Shown here: in pieces, positions 39,850 to 50,507 of the stretch
Numbering within the stretch: the first letter of the stretch is position 1
Layout of the letters: each line of letters opens with the position of its first letter
Assembly (NCBI GenBank): GCA_030144725.1
Contig: JASKMD010000012.1
Span: forward strand, 2,859,555-2,923,554
DNA from: Haematococcus lacustris
Taxonomy: Eukaryota > Chlorophyta > Chlorophyceae > Chlamydomonadales > Haematococcaceae
Direction of reading: 5' to 3'
DNA: 64,000 nucleotides
Notes under the pieces: model-generated
The model's database searches: none
Seen by the model: the letters and a program-made list of their open reading frames with translations, nothing else
What the model was told of the DNA's origin: nothing
Translations under genes and position numbers: made by a program

Positions 39850-42015
39850 GACCAGGGGCTGCGTACCAGGGGTGTGATACAGGGCTCGCAGGGCTCTGGG
39901 CATTGCTGCAACGAACACTTTGGCGCTTACTGGTGTGACAGCATTGCTTGGCTCACACCCCTCCCCATGTCTTTGGGGGTTATGTACCCTTTCTCACCTG
40001 CCACCCCTTCTTACCTGCCACCCTATCAATGGCCCGTATAGTCCTCACCTGCTTTTCCCCTCTCACTTTTCCTCACAAAGCGCACCTGGCACTGCCTGCT
40101 CGCGAGGACCCCTTGCGCGGTCCTTTGCAAAGTAGGGTTGCCGGCTGTGAAGCATCCGGTACAGCTGGATGTATTGCGCACGCAAGGCCAGCGACTGACG
40201 CATCTGGCGCACGGGATATCTTGACCGGCACTCCGCCGTCACGGCCTGGCAGGCGTGCTGCCACCAGGCGCCGGGTAACTGGCGGACGGACACCGCGGGG
40301 CGCTGCGCCCACCACTTTTGGTACTTCTGGTACGTGAGAAGCCGATCCGCGATGCGCAGAACCAGCACCGTGGCAGGGGCGGACAGCTCTGGCATCAGCG
40401 ATTTAAGCGTCACACTGACGCTCACGCACAACGCCCCAGGCCGCTCGAGGGTAGCGGACCTGGCCGCGGAGCCCGCGGGTGCGTCTCTGGCGCTACTACC
40501 GGCCGGGGTCTGCCGGGCCTCGCTGGCAGAGAGCGCGGAGGCTAGTCCGGTGCTGCCCACCTCCTCGCCGTCTGCTTCCCCGCCCGGACCCAGCCCTCCC
40601 TCTATGACAAACGCCTGCTGCCCTGAGTCCAGGAAAGTGTCCTGTTGCTGAGCAGCCTCCCAGCCCAGGCACACCTCCACCTCCATGCCCCACTGCTGCA
40701 GCAGGTCATAGCTGGCATCCCAGGCAGAGGTGAGGAGGGTGGAGGGGGGTGGTGGGTCAGCTGGTGAGGTGCGGGGGGCATCAGCCAGGCCCGTGCGGCC
40801 CTGCAAGCGCCTAGCCTGAGTTCTGGCCCTCCGGCTGCGTAGGTAGGTGGTGCTGGCGGTGTGCCCTGGGTGAGGCGCTGCTGCCGGGATGGGCCGGGAT
40901 GCTGCGGTAGCATGAGGCACAGGCAGCCGTTGTTGATGTGATGGTGGTGGTGGTGGTGGTGTGTGGGCTGCGCCTGAGTCGTCTCGCGCGTGCAAGCTGA
41001 CCGCCACGCCCGACACTGACAGGCGGGTGGTGCAGCCAGGGCGGGGCGGGCGTGGGGCAGCCCCTGCACGGCTAGAGCGCAGGCGCCACCACGCCCCAGC
41101 CACCCCAGCCACCACCACATGTGACCAGCTCCTGGCCAGGCCCCTGGCAGGCCCTCCCCCTGCTGCAGCAGATGGGACAGGGTGGAGGACCGAGCGCTGC
41201 AGGGACGCGGCTGCCTGGCTGGGCAGCAGCTGGGCGCTGCGCACCACCATCCTGACTGCATCACAGCCCTGGCTGCCGCTGTGACTGGCGCTGGGCCCGG
41301 GGTCCCCAACCTGCCCATACTGCACTGTGGTGTTGTGCAGGTCCAGCGAGATGCCGCGCATGAGCAGGGTGAGCAGCTTGCTGAGCAGCCAGCTGGACCA
41401 GGGGCTCCATGGGGATGCCTTGCGCCGCACTGGGCCGCTCCACAAGACCGAGTCCAGCTGCTGCAGTTTGTTGAAGTCTGCGCTGCTCCAGGGCTTGCTC
41501 CGTGCGGAGGTGGGCTGCGGGCAACCCAAGGGGGGTTTGCTGCCCTTGCCTGGAGCTATGGCTTGCTATTGCTACTGCTTCCGCTGACCATGCTGGTGCT
41601 GCACACACCTTTGGGACAGCCTGTTGGAGCAGCAGCACCTGGCAACCGTCTACTGATAGGCCTAGGGGGGAGTTGTAGCTGGGGTAAGTAACTCGCAAAC
41701 CGGGAATGAAGAGGCTGAGTTGAGCTGACTTCCATCGCAGCGCGGTCACGCGAAAGCCTGAAGCACGATGGGCGATCACCTCTCTCACGAAAGAATTGAG
41801 CTGCCAGTGGGTACTGCTGCCGCTGCTGCTCCTGTCGCACCTCCTGTGACAGCTGTGACATCCGGTGGGTTCACGCCATTGTTAGTAAGTAAGCGTGCGA
41901 TGAGGCGAGGGATGGCATACAGAAGGACACGGTAAAGAGCTACTAGGACCAGGGTTACAGAAGCGACTGCACCTGCAGCCACTACTAGGACTGCCATAGG
42001 CAGCCTAAGAAACAA
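22194..42015 (-). CDS. VPS13-family bridge-like lipid-transfer protein with C2 domain, 3' end missing
   Basis: VPS13 proteins are long grooved rods that move phospholipids between membranes at contact sites. Sixteen phase-consistent exons are visible: 42015-41841, 41757-41609, 41514-40086, 39905-39867, 39763-39667, 39111-38996, 38268-38015, 37665-37300, 37025-36855, 35468 into the gap, 25504-25355, 24698-24563, 24351-24158, 23637-23125, 22831-22601 and 22398 into the gap, about 1,500 codons. Exon 3 has the VPS13 signature [16 protein letters not shown] and [11 protein letters not shown]. Exons 11-14 form a C2 domain ([36 protein letters not shown]). Exon 16 has [20 protein letters not shown]. 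The predicted start is hydrophobic ([20 protein letters not shown]), unlike a canonical chorein start, so the first exon is uncertain. Introns are packed with repeats, and exon 11 uses a GC donor. C-terminal exons are absent. Plant VPS13 homologues also carry C2 domains. Confidence 0.8.
23836..23957. repeat. CCCCTG hexanucleotide microsatellite in a VPS13 intron
   Basis: About twenty copies of CCCCTG lie in the intron between exons 24351-24158 and 23637-23125. It reads as Pro-Ala or Gly-Ala repeats in the open frames, which are artefacts. Confidence 0.97.
24860..25354 (-). other. VPS13 intron segment without recognised features
   Basis: Intron between exons 25504-25355 and 24698-24563. Its donor is the non-canonical CAG|GCAAGT. 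It is less GC-rich than its surroundings and free of tandem repeats. Confidence 0.6.
25631..34705. repeat. 54-bp G-rich minisatellite array, about 168 copies, running into a gap
   Basis: A 54-bp unit that includes GGGCAGGGTGGGCAGGGT and GGCGAGGTGGGTGGGG repeats about 168 times with no variant unit seen by eye. The region 25520-25630 holds degenerate precursors (GGGTGGGGTGGGCAGGGAGGG). It sits in the VPS13 intron between the exon entering the gap at 35206 and the exon at 25504. Because 54 is divisible by three and the unit has no stop, four frames stay open for more than 3,000 codons. None of these is a gene. True array length is unknown because it ends at 500 N. Confidence 0.98.
34706..35205. 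other. Assembly gap (500 N) at the end of the 54-bp array
   Basis: A placeholder gap whose left edge is inside the repeat and right edge inside a VPS13 exon. Reads probably could not span the array. Confidence 1.
35630..36815. repeat. Polypurine 20-bp minisatellite in a VPS13 intron
   Basis: About 1.2 kb of units approximating GAGGGAGGAGGAGGAAAGAG (20 bp) with a GGGGGTGAGGAGGAGGAAAG variant every few units. The plus strand is almost entirely A and G, apart from the T of the variant. It lies between exons 37025-36855 and 35468. Confidence 0.96.
37205..37297. repeat. CTCCC/CTTCC pyrimidine tract next to a VPS13 splice donor
   Basis: CCCTCCCC-type pentamers fill the plus strand right up to the complement of the donor CAG|GTAGGG at 37300. 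The intron transcript therefore begins with a G-rich run. Confidence 0.85.
39779..39850. repeat. CAG trinucleotide run in a VPS13 intron
   Basis: An interrupted then pure CAG run of about 20 triplets lies in the 103-bp intron between exons 39905-39867 and 39763-39667. The splice phases on both sides show it is removed, so it is not a polyleucine/polyalanine coding tract. Confidence 0.95.
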
Positions 42016-42407
42016 TGGGCTGGGGGTGTTTGATTAGAACCAGCAACTTGGCTTTGCATGGGCAGTCAATGCATGAGCAATCAATGCATGGATGACTAAC
42101 CAACCAGAAAGCGCCCAGTTGTGCTTGCCTGTGCTATAGCTCAGCTGTGCTATGAGCACAGAAGCAGCACTGCGATGGGTGGTGGAGCTTTCACATGTAC
42201 CCCGTGGCCGCCACGGGGTATCCGTATGGACATCGGGATATTGATTGCTGTGACTTTGGACGCTAGCCAAGGAATAGGCCACACACTTGTAAACCAGGAG
42301 CTGTCTTGAAAAAACTCCTGATGAGAAAAGCAAATGTGTATTAAAAACATCCTTCCTCGTTTTAGTACAGATTGTGATAACACAGCTGCCACGCCTCTTG
42401 GTAGGCA
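42016..42407. promoter_or_regulatory. Divergent promoter region between VPS13-like and complex I-type genes
   Basis: The two start codons face away from each other over 392 bp. In the middle, 42198-42220 is a perfect inverted repeat, TACCCCGTGG and CCACGGGGTA around CCG. No TATA box is obvious. Shared regulation is an inference from the geometry. Confidence 0.5.
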
Positions 42408-43008
42408 ATGAGCGCGTGGGCTGCTCTACGTCGTGTCGGTCTCAGCGCAGCTCGGCTGAAAAGGCGCGGCGGGGACGCAGCAGAGTGGCCTGGTGGCAGC
42501 TTTTGGTCAGAGGGAACGCAAACCGGACAGAATGGGTTCCTGTTCGGCGAGGTGCCTCCCAAGCCTGGTGAAGCGCGGCTTAGGCAGTGGTGGGAGCCGG
42601 TCTGGTAAGTAACAGTGGGATTGAGCGACTTACAACGTGTAGACCTTCAGGCCATGCGTCCATCAACGCGCTTCTGGATGCCGCAGGTACACTGGCTTTG
42701 GCCTGTTCTTTGCGGGCTGCTACGCGATCTGCCATGCCAAACCCTTGGAAGCACTAGACATCAAGTACTGGGCTCGTCCGCGCGCTGAAACGGAGCTGGA
42801 GGTGGACATGCGCATGATGGACAAGCTGCAGTCCTCCCCTGAGCTTATGAGCAGGTTAAGGGCAGTGGGGAAGCAACTGAAGCTGGTTGACGACGAGGCC
42901 TACGACCTGGTGCTCATGCGCAACGAGTACAAGGTGCTGCTGGGCCTTCATGACGGCAGGGTGCCAGCAGAGCTGGCTGAGATCTATGAAGAGCTCGCAG
43001 CTGAGTAA
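42408..43008 (+). CDS. Mitochondrial single-span membrane protein, probable complex I beta-subcomplex accessory subunit
   Basis: Two exons, 42408-42604 and 42687-43008, join at a phase-2 intron (donor TG|GTAAGT, acceptor CGCAG) to give 172 residues. The N-terminus MSAWAALRRVGLSAARLKRR is rich in Arg, Ala and Ser with no acids, as in mitochondrial presequences. NGFLFGEVPPKPG and WWEPVWYTG precede one hydrophobic helix (FGLFFAGCYAICHA), then KPLEALDIKYWARPRAETE. This layout (NGFLF..., W...WY, one helix, W-A-R) resembles the NDUFB8/NDUFB11 (ASHI/ESSS) accessory subunits of NADH:ubiquinone oxidoreductase. The helical C-terminal 70 residues are longer than I expect. A TGTAA motif, the usual volvocalean poly(A) signal, follows the stop at 43024. 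The gene structure is solid and the subunit name tentative. Confidence 0.65.
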
Positions 43009-44944
43009 AGCAGTCTTGCACTTGTAAAACAGCTTCTGAGGACCAGGCCTGGAGCGAACCAGAGGGGAGCAGGTCTGTTTGCACAGGTGCCTAGTGGAGC
43101 TAGGCTGGAGGCCTGATGGCCTGCAGGGGGCGGGGGGGCAGCCGAGCAGTCAGGCTGGGCTGGGGGGCTGCAGCAGGGGGGGGTCTGCAGGGGGGCAACG
43201 TACGGCCGTGCAGGCAGCCCTAATCCAGGGACCAGTGGTCATAGCTCAGACGACATCAGGCTCTTTGAGATGTTTCTGTAGCTCAGTCAGCGGACCGCAA
43301 GCCAGGCTTGCGGCACGGTGGCGCCACCGGGCAGTGGCCATCGTCAAGCCATAGCCTGCATTGAGCGCAGCAGCCTGTCGCAGCCATGAAGGCGACTGTG
43401 CAGAATGCGCGATGTCAAGACTGCCTTGCAAGTGGGCAAGCGGCTGCAGCTCAGCAGTGGGATGTGAGAGGCGGGTTGAGGTGAGGCAGAGTGCACATGC
43501 AGTGCATCAAAGAGCAGGCAGACAGGGTGCCGCTTAGGCGCGTGTGAGATGTGCAGTTAACCTGGTGTGCTGGCGGTTGGCCTGGCAGGCAGTAGGTCAC
43601 CCCCGATAAAGTCCGACCGGTCTTTAAGAGTTTTACAGCGATTTTTGTGCAGGGCGGTGCAGCTCATCAAAGCGAAGCTAGCGGGCTGCTCGGGCTGATG
43701 TGCACCTGTGCCGGGGCGGGCGGGGGTGCTGAAAGATTAGGTCGCGTTGTGTTGGGAATAGCCTACTTAGTGGTGCTGTGATCAGAGAACAGCTATCGCG
43801 CTGAGCGGCCCAGCTTTTCAAATGTTTCAAATGCCCCCCTAACATGTGTTCTAGTGCTAGTGCTAGTGCTGATGACATGTTCAAGGGTGTTTGTATGGCG
43901 TGTGGCCTGTCCCTGCACCCGAACAGCGTGCAACTCGTGTCACGTCAGATTCCTTTAAAATTGCACTTTTTCCGGCTGCCATAACTGTCCACCGAGGACG
44001 GCAAATGATGTATCACCAGTTCAGCGCGGCTCCTTGTGTGGTCACCTAACGTGTTTGGAAAACAGAAACGCGTTGTCTTGATGTGTGGGCCGTTTCATGT
44101 GGGGGGGTGAACACTCATATCAGCTCAGTTTATGCATCTTTTTGACTGATTCTAGGTGCGTTGGGCGAAAAAGAACCACAAACACCGATGCGGAGACCAC
44201 CTTGACATTGCGGACTGTGGACTGAACCCGTGTGGACTGAACCCGTGTTGAAGAATGCGATTTATAGCGCTGTTGCATGCTGGTTTAAAAAATAGTTTGG
44301 ATGCGCCGTTCACGCCGCGCTGGGTCCAAGCTGCCTACAGCGGTTGCTAAGAGTGTTTGCGTGGCGCCAGAACACGTCGCGTGTTGGGGGCCAGCCACCC
44401 GGCAAACCGCTGGGGCTGGCCGCACTCTAGTCAAGCCATAAGCAGCTCATCGCACGATTCGGCGGCCTCATCCGTGCAAAAATGAGTTAGATGTGATGTC
44501 TTGAGCCATGGGGGTGCAGCCAATGGCGGGGGTGACCAGTAGGTAATGCCGGAACCCTGAGGCGGTACAGCTTTTGATGTGCTGTAGCGGCGCTGGCGGT
44601 ATCCACCTAGACTGAGTCCGGTAGATGCCATGTCACGAGGCTGATGACAGCGCTTATGACCCTCGAATGGAAGGCTCATGGTGCCCGGTAGCCATTGCAG
44701 CAGCAAACATGGCCTGGCAGCTGACGGATTTCCCATTCCCGCTCTCTTTTGTAAGCGAGACGGCCAGGCACCCTAAGACACCACACAGGTGCACCACACA
44801 GGCCATAAGGGGCTGGCGTGCAGTACCGTAGTGTCCCTCAACGTCCCACAACGTAGTGTCCCACTCCTCACGCTGAAAGTAACACACTGGGACCATGGCT
44901 CGGCCCGCAGCCCCTGCTCTGCTGCTGCCTGACCCAACTGTCAG
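43009..44944. other. Gene-poor region with a tandem-hairpin element at 43295-43329
   Basis: After the 3' end of the complex I-type gene no convincing exon is seen. CCGCAAG-CCAGG-CTTGCGG (43295-43313) is a perfect 7-bp hairpin, followed at once by the 14-bp palindrome CGGTGGCGCCACCG (43316-43329). A minus-strand ORF of about 100 codons at 44431-44736 has no recognisable domain. Confidence 0.45.
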
Positions 44945-45138
44945 TCAGGTGTCCCCAACTAACAAAAAATGGCTGGAAATGATAGGAAACCGACCCCTGG
45001 TAATCAAAACGACGCCGCGTCTCAGCCACGTGGTTTCTATTTATGATTCGCACATCCCTGGATAGAGGACTCTGTCAGCTATGCGGTGCAGCTTGTATCA
45101 TTAAATACTGTGCACTGTGCTGAGTGCTATGGCGGCTC
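44945..45138 (-). repeat. Dispersed 200-bp repeat, copy 2 (inverse of 1831-2030)
   Basis: Reads as the reverse complement of 1831-2030 with scattered substitutions, a TTTTTTG insertion-like difference near 44967 and small indels. The right boundary is the AGCACTCAG/GGCGGCTCA block and the left boundary the AGGTGTCCCC block. Confidence 0.85.
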
Positions 45139-45528
45139 AAATCTTGACATTCAAATTCATGCCAGTTTTGCTCATGCGGGCCTCGCCGCGACCGACCGCC
45201 GCGACCGACGTGGCCCAGTAGCCTCTGCAAACAGTCAGGGACAGTCGCCGCAGTCAAAACAATGCACATGGCACGCAAAACCGATGTAACGACGCCCCTC
45301 CACCCATGCTCGGAAGTATACAACGCTGGTGCATTGCTTGACCGCTTCGTGAGTAGTACCTACTACCTGGCCACTCTGTAAGGCCACACAAGGTGTGTAG
45401 GCCATTGCTACGTTACCTTGCTCGACATGTTGGGTCCGGTCCCTCCCGCCCGCCCTCCGCTTGCATGTCGAGCTGGTGTCCAGCTCCGCCCTGACCCCCT
45501 GCTGCTCAGCTGGAGGGGTGGGCAGCCC

Positions 45529-46252
45529 AGGGGCAGCACCAGCACCAGCTGCCTGCTGCTGCCAGGGGGGTGCAGCAGGAGGGGGGGGCAGGTCAGGTGC
45601 GGCACCAGCACCAGCTGCCTGCTGCTGCCAGGGGGGTGCAGCAGGAGGGGGGGGCAGGTCAGGTGCGGCACCAGCACCAGCTGCCTGCTGCTGCCAGGGG
45701 GGTGCAGCAGGAGTGGGGGGCAGGTCAGGTGCGGCACCAGCACCAGCTGCCTGCTGCTGCCAGGGGGGTGCAGCAGGAGGGGGGGGCAGGTCAGGTGCGG
45801 CACCAGCACCAGCTGCCTGCTGCTGCCAGGGGGGTGCAGCAGGAGGGGGGGGCAGGTCAGGTGCGGCACCAGCACCAGCTGCCTGCTGCTGCCAGGGGGG
45901 TGCAGCAGGAGGGGGGGGCAGGTCAGGTGCGGCACCAGCACCAGCTGCCTGCTGCTGCCAGGGGGGTGCAGCAGGAGGGGGGGGCAGGTCAGGTGCGGCA
46001 CCAGCACCAGCTGCCTGCTGCTGCCAGGGGGGTGCAGCAGGAGGGGGGGGCAGGTCAGGTGCGGCACCAGCACCAGCTGCCTGCTGCTGCCAGGGGGGTG
46101 CAGCAGGAGGGGGGGGCAGGTCAGGTGCGGCACCAGCACCAGCTGCCTGCTGCTGCCAGGGGGGTGCAGCAGGAGTGGGGGGCAGGTCAGGTGCGGCACC
46201 AACACCTGCTGCCTGCTGCTGCCAGGGGGGTGCAGCAGGAGTGGGGGGCAGG
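45529..46252. repeat. 66-bp minisatellite, about eleven copies
   Basis: The unit contains GCACCAGCACCAGCTGCCTG, CTGCTGCCAGGGGGGTGCAG and CAGGAGGGGGGGCAGGTCAG. A TGGGGGG variant appears in copies near 45715, 46175 and 46240. Because 66 is a multiple of three, several frames stay open on both strands (for example LVPHLTCPPLLLHPPGSSRQ on minus). A coding role cannot be excluded, but neither end joins a recognisable domain. Confidence 0.95.
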
Positions 46253-47193
46253 TCAGGTCAGGCGTCTTGCAATGACTTGCTAGGGCCAGGGGGCTGGGAG
46301 GGGGGGGGGGGGGGGAGGGGGTGGCGGGGCAGTGAGGGGTTTAGAAGGGGGGGGGAGGGGCTGGGAAGGGGTGGGTGGGCAGTGAGGGGGCTGGGAGGGG
46401 CTGGGAGAGGTTGGGAAGGGGTGGCGGGGCAGTAAGGGGGCTGGGAGGGGGCGGGAGTATGGGAGGCTTCTGCGGGGGCTGGGAGGTGGTGGGGCTGCAA
46501 GGGGGTGCGGTCCAGGCGGTCGGAGTAGGCTAGAAAATCCTGCAAGGCAGAGTCGGGTCACGCCAAAGGGTGAGGAGGCGGCCCTGGTTGATGGATTGCC
46601 GTGATTTCTTCTCCAACAGCTGTGTCGTTGAGTTACGAACAGAGTAATAACTCGAAAGTCTAATAACTCACAGTGGTCAGCTCACCACATGCCAGTTTGT
46701 GCAAGGGGGTCCCTTTTTCTGTGTGGCTGGCTAGAGAGACCTTTATCAAATCGCACCTCGTTGCAATGTCGCGTTATTTCTTGCCCAACGACGGTCTTCC
46801 GACGCCGCCTGCACCAATGAAAGGCTCGTGGAGCGAGCTTGGCGGGCTGAAATGTGATTGTACTTCCGGCTCGATGCCAAGCGCAGTTCCATCCCTGATG
46901 CCGCTACATACCACTAGAACAATCGATGGTGAGCAGCTGAGGTGTATCCGCGCTCGCTTGCGCCGGCATGTCCTCACTCGCAAGAGTTAACGCGCCGCTT
47001 GCCAGTAGATGCGCAATAATTCGCAGCTGCCAGTGTGATGAACGCTATCGAAAACGGTTCAGTATTGAAAGTGTAGTTGCATGAAGATTACCAACCCCAT
47101 GTTGGGGACTCCTGACTGTCAGGCTGCTAGTTGTGGGGGTCAGGCAGCGGCAGTGCATGTGGTAAGCTCCCGCAGCCTCAGCGACACAAGTGC
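46253..47193. other. G-rich tract (46285-46500), then unassigned sequence to the gap
   Basis: 46285-46500 is a GGGGCTGGGAGGGG-type degenerate repeat. 46675-46990 is open on both strands. The minus-strand version has FIGAGGVGRPSLGKK, vaguely like a nucleotide-binding loop, but nothing else supports it. Confidence 0.4.
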
Positions 47194-47693
47194 NNNNNNN
47201 NNNNNNNNNNNNNNNNNNNNNNNNNNNNNNNNNNNNNNNNNNNNNNNNNNNNNNNNNNNNNNNNNNNNNNNNNNNNNNNNNNNNNNNNNNNNNNNNNNNN
47301 NNNNNNNNNNNNNNNNNNNNNNNNNNNNNNNNNNNNNNNNNNNNNNNNNNNNNNNNNNNNNNNNNNNNNNNNNNNNNNNNNNNNNNNNNNNNNNNNNNNN
47401 NNNNNNNNNNNNNNNNNNNNNNNNNNNNNNNNNNNNNNNNNNNNNNNNNNNNNNNNNNNNNNNNNNNNNNNNNNNNNNNNNNNNNNNNNNNNNNNNNNNN
47501 NNNNNNNNNNNNNNNNNNNNNNNNNNNNNNNNNNNNNNNNNNNNNNNNNNNNNNNNNNNNNNNNNNNNNNNNNNNNNNNNNNNNNNNNNNNNNNNNNNNN
47601 NNNNNNNNNNNNNNNNNNNNNNNNNNNNNNNNNNNNNNNNNNNNNNNNNNNNNNNNNNNNNNNNNNNNNNNNNNNNNNNNNNNNNNNNNNNNN
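47194..47693. other. Assembly gap (500 N)
   Basis: Exactly 500 N. Confidence 1.
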
Positions 47694-50030
47694 TTCCGTG
47701 TTTTAGAGCGCGACCGGACTGGTTAAAGGTTAATGTTAAACCGATTGTTAAAGTTGACCGTTTGGTCGCGATACGAGTCCCTTTTTGCTGTCGTTCTGGT
47801 CGCGACACGGCAATGCACCCAGCGACACTATGCCGGCAGAAGTAGTCAGTGAGAAGCAGTCCCAGGGTAGCAAAACGGGTATGTTAAAGATTGGTTAAAG
47901 ATGTGGTTAAACCCAAAACATCAGGATGTTAAACTAACCAGTCGCGCTCTACCGTGTTTATATATGTAATGGACCTCACTTCCGCCTCACTGCTGTTGCC
48001 AACACTCCGGTTGGACGGTGACACGATGCACTCCCAGCCAGGGTTGTGACTTTGCGTTCTTTCATTTCTTTCATTCATCATTTCATCATGAAATTTGTGA
48101 AATTTCATGAAAAGAATGAAAGACATGAAACGGGATGAAAACGCGTGGTTGCCGTGGGAGTTTTGACCTGAAACTTTGCACACAACCCTCTTTAACATCT
48201 GCCAACCCAATGTAACAATCAGGACACGATTTGATGCACCACATCCACCAAATCCAAAGGTCATCAATGACATCCAAAACCAAAGGTTAACAAGAATACC
48301 ACAGCTCCAAACCATGCATACTAAGCTGGTGAGTTACTTACTACTGCCCAATACTCCCCCACCGTTGCTGTTCATGCATGATGCTATGCTATTGCCCCCC
48401 GCGGCACCTCCATACGGCACCTCCATAGTGACAAGTGACAACAACACCACACCAACAATAACACCAGCACCAACAAGACGACCACCACACCACCACCACC
48501 AAGCCATTAAGGACGGTGGCTTGGCTCTCCTGCTGCTGTCCCCTTGGGGGAGGGATAGGCTGGCCTTTAGGGAGGGGGAAAGTGGCTGCCACTCTTGGGT
48601 GCCGCTCCTGGCTGCCCGCTCTAGGCTGCCCGCTCCAGGCTGCCCACTCTAGGATGCTACACCAAGGGCTGTTGGGTAGGGTAGGGAGGGGGCTACGGCG
48701 TGTGTTGCGTAAGGGGGGAGGGTAGGTGGGGTGAAAGACTCGGAGGTGGCGGTGGTGGGAAGGTGGAGGGAAGGGGGGACGGGGCAAGGGGCAGGAGTGT
48801 GACCATAAGGACTGCAGCCAACAAGGGGCATCCTTGCAATCAGGCTGGACATTGGGGGCCACTCATGTGCATGAACCGGGCACTTACAGTTTTGCTCCAT
48901 GTTATGCCTTGCATTCTCATTGCTGGCTCCTTGATGCCGGCTGCTCTACGCCGCTGCCGCCTTGCCTGTAACCACACCTGCCACACACGTGCTACCTCAA
49001 ATCACGTGTCATGTTGCACCAGGAAGCAATCAACATGTCATGGGGAGGGTTGTGTAAGGAAGGAGGCGGGGAAAGACAGAGGTTGCTGTTGTTCATGGCT
49101 TGGAAGGTAATGGTGGTAGAAGGCTGCTGCTCTACACCGCTGCCGCCTTGCTTGCAATCACCAAGCCATGCTACACCAGCATACACCAGTTGTCTCCAAC
49201 TGCAAGCATACATCATCCAGCTCAGGCTCAACAAGCTGATTAATAAGGCCTAATAGCTAAGGGGCAATGGCTGCAGTGACCTCAGAGCATCTCACATCGG
49301 CTTCCTGGGCTTTTCATGGCACTTTAGCAAGTGACTCCGCGCGTGATGTTGTTGAAGATGATGTTGGAGGCATATCCCGCGACCCTCTGCTACAGTCCTC
49401 GATTGCGCTCTGATCCAACTGCTGCGCGGGCTGCTTGTGGCTGCACCTGTGGCTGCACCTGCTGTAATACCTGCGGCTGTGCCTGCGGCTGTGTGCGAGT
49501 AGGCTGTAGAGGGAAACCCAGAAACCGTGGCAATGCGAAGGGCCAGTGAACATGAGCGTTCTGCTGAAGGCCACTAGTCGTCGCAACAGCCTCAGCCATC
49601 GGGCTCTACTCGTGTTGCCGGGTGCTGGGGGCTACCGGGATTTCATTTGTTGCAGTGAAAGTTTCATTTCAGTGCAAGATTTCATGAAATACTGCAATTT
49701 TCACAAGCCTGCTCCCAGCACGGCCACTCCGCTTCCATAGTGTCCCTGAGGTGTCGCCGATTAAGAAACCGGTTGGGATAGACAGATCCAAGGCACATGG
49801 CCGGAGCGGCACCACGAGATAAACCACTGCTGCCCATGCCGTTGACCGCGCCCGGACGTATACAAAACCCCGCACGTTCCGGATTGCAGCAGACCGGACC
49901 GGCCTGCCACGATGTGCTGTTGCTGAGTCCCTGTGATGTCCCCGAAAACAAAACGCAAGCGCCCCGCTTCCCCCGCACCATCCGCTGCCGGTAAGCCGCA
50001 AAGCTTGACGAAAGGCTAACCACCCCGAAG
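47694..50030. other. Gene-poor region with GTTAAA clusters and minisatellite fragments
   Basis: GTTAAA/GGTTAAA occurs repeatedly at 47720-47755 and 47880-47935. 48055-48140 is AT-rich with self-complementary ATGAAATTT/AAATTTCAT segments. 48440-48500 is ACAACACC-like. 48540-49240 contains G-rich and TGCCCGCTC-type short repeats plus a CAAGGGGCAT segment shared with 6.4-7.7 kb. ORFs on both strands are short and unrecognised. Confidence 0.45.
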
Positions 50031-50507
50031 CTAACTGAAGAGCTTCCAGCCTGCAGGCTTGGTGGGCTTGCTGCGGTTCAGCCGGCTTCCGCAGGGCTGG
50101 GGGCTGCTCACCACTGAGCTGACTTGGCTGGTGCGCACCTCATGCACTGTCACCACCTTGCGTTGCAGCCTGTCTGTTGGCTTGCCACTGTTTGGCCTCT
50201 TCACCACCTTGCTGCAGGCCTGCAGCACGGCATTGGCACCCCACCCACCCCGGGTGCCAATGCCACCATTGCCAAAGAACACCACTGGCTGATTGCGTGT
50301 CCCCCACTGCTGCTGGGACACAATGGCTGCCTCTTCCCCCCGCTGCATGGCACACAAGACACACAATGCGCATGCCATCTTGGGAAGGACTGGGGCCATG
50401 GCACCTAGCAGGTCACATTGGAGGCAGTCATCAGCCAGTGGCTCTGCCCCTCCCCCCTCCCAGTCGCACACCCACCTTCTTGAAGAACAGCTCCAGGAGA
50501 GGCACAC
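50031..50507 (-). pseudogene. Fanzor/OrfB (TnpB-like) fragment, RuvC-II part (piece C)
   Basis: Fanzors are eukaryotic relatives of TnpB, RNA-guided RuvC nucleases carried by transposons. The minus strand has the exon end before a conserved intron (donor AAGAAG|GTGGGTG at about 50480), then an acceptor near 50345 and an exon with PVVFFGNGGIGTRGGWGANA and the RuvC-II segment VVTVHEVRTSQVSSVV, ending in PAGWKLFS. The equivalent segment in the neighbouring piece B reads VLVDEHRTSWVS. No RuvC-I or RuvC-III follows at lower coordinates, so this is a truncated copy. Confidence 0.65.

Noticed and set aside
43262..43335. tRNA suggested by TAGCTCAGT
   Set aside because: No B-box (GGTTCGAnTCC) follows, and the downstream sequence forms two unrelated hairpins.
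45408..46205. 265-codon minus-strand repeat ORF as a confirmed gene
   Set aside because: Open in several frames of a 66-bp tandem repeat with no flanking domain or splice evidence. Kept only as a low-priority finding.
46774..46983. P-loop protein on the minus strand (FIGAGGVGRPSLGKK)
   Set aside because: The motif lacks the invariant GK[ST], the ORF is 69 codons, and the opposite strand is equally open.
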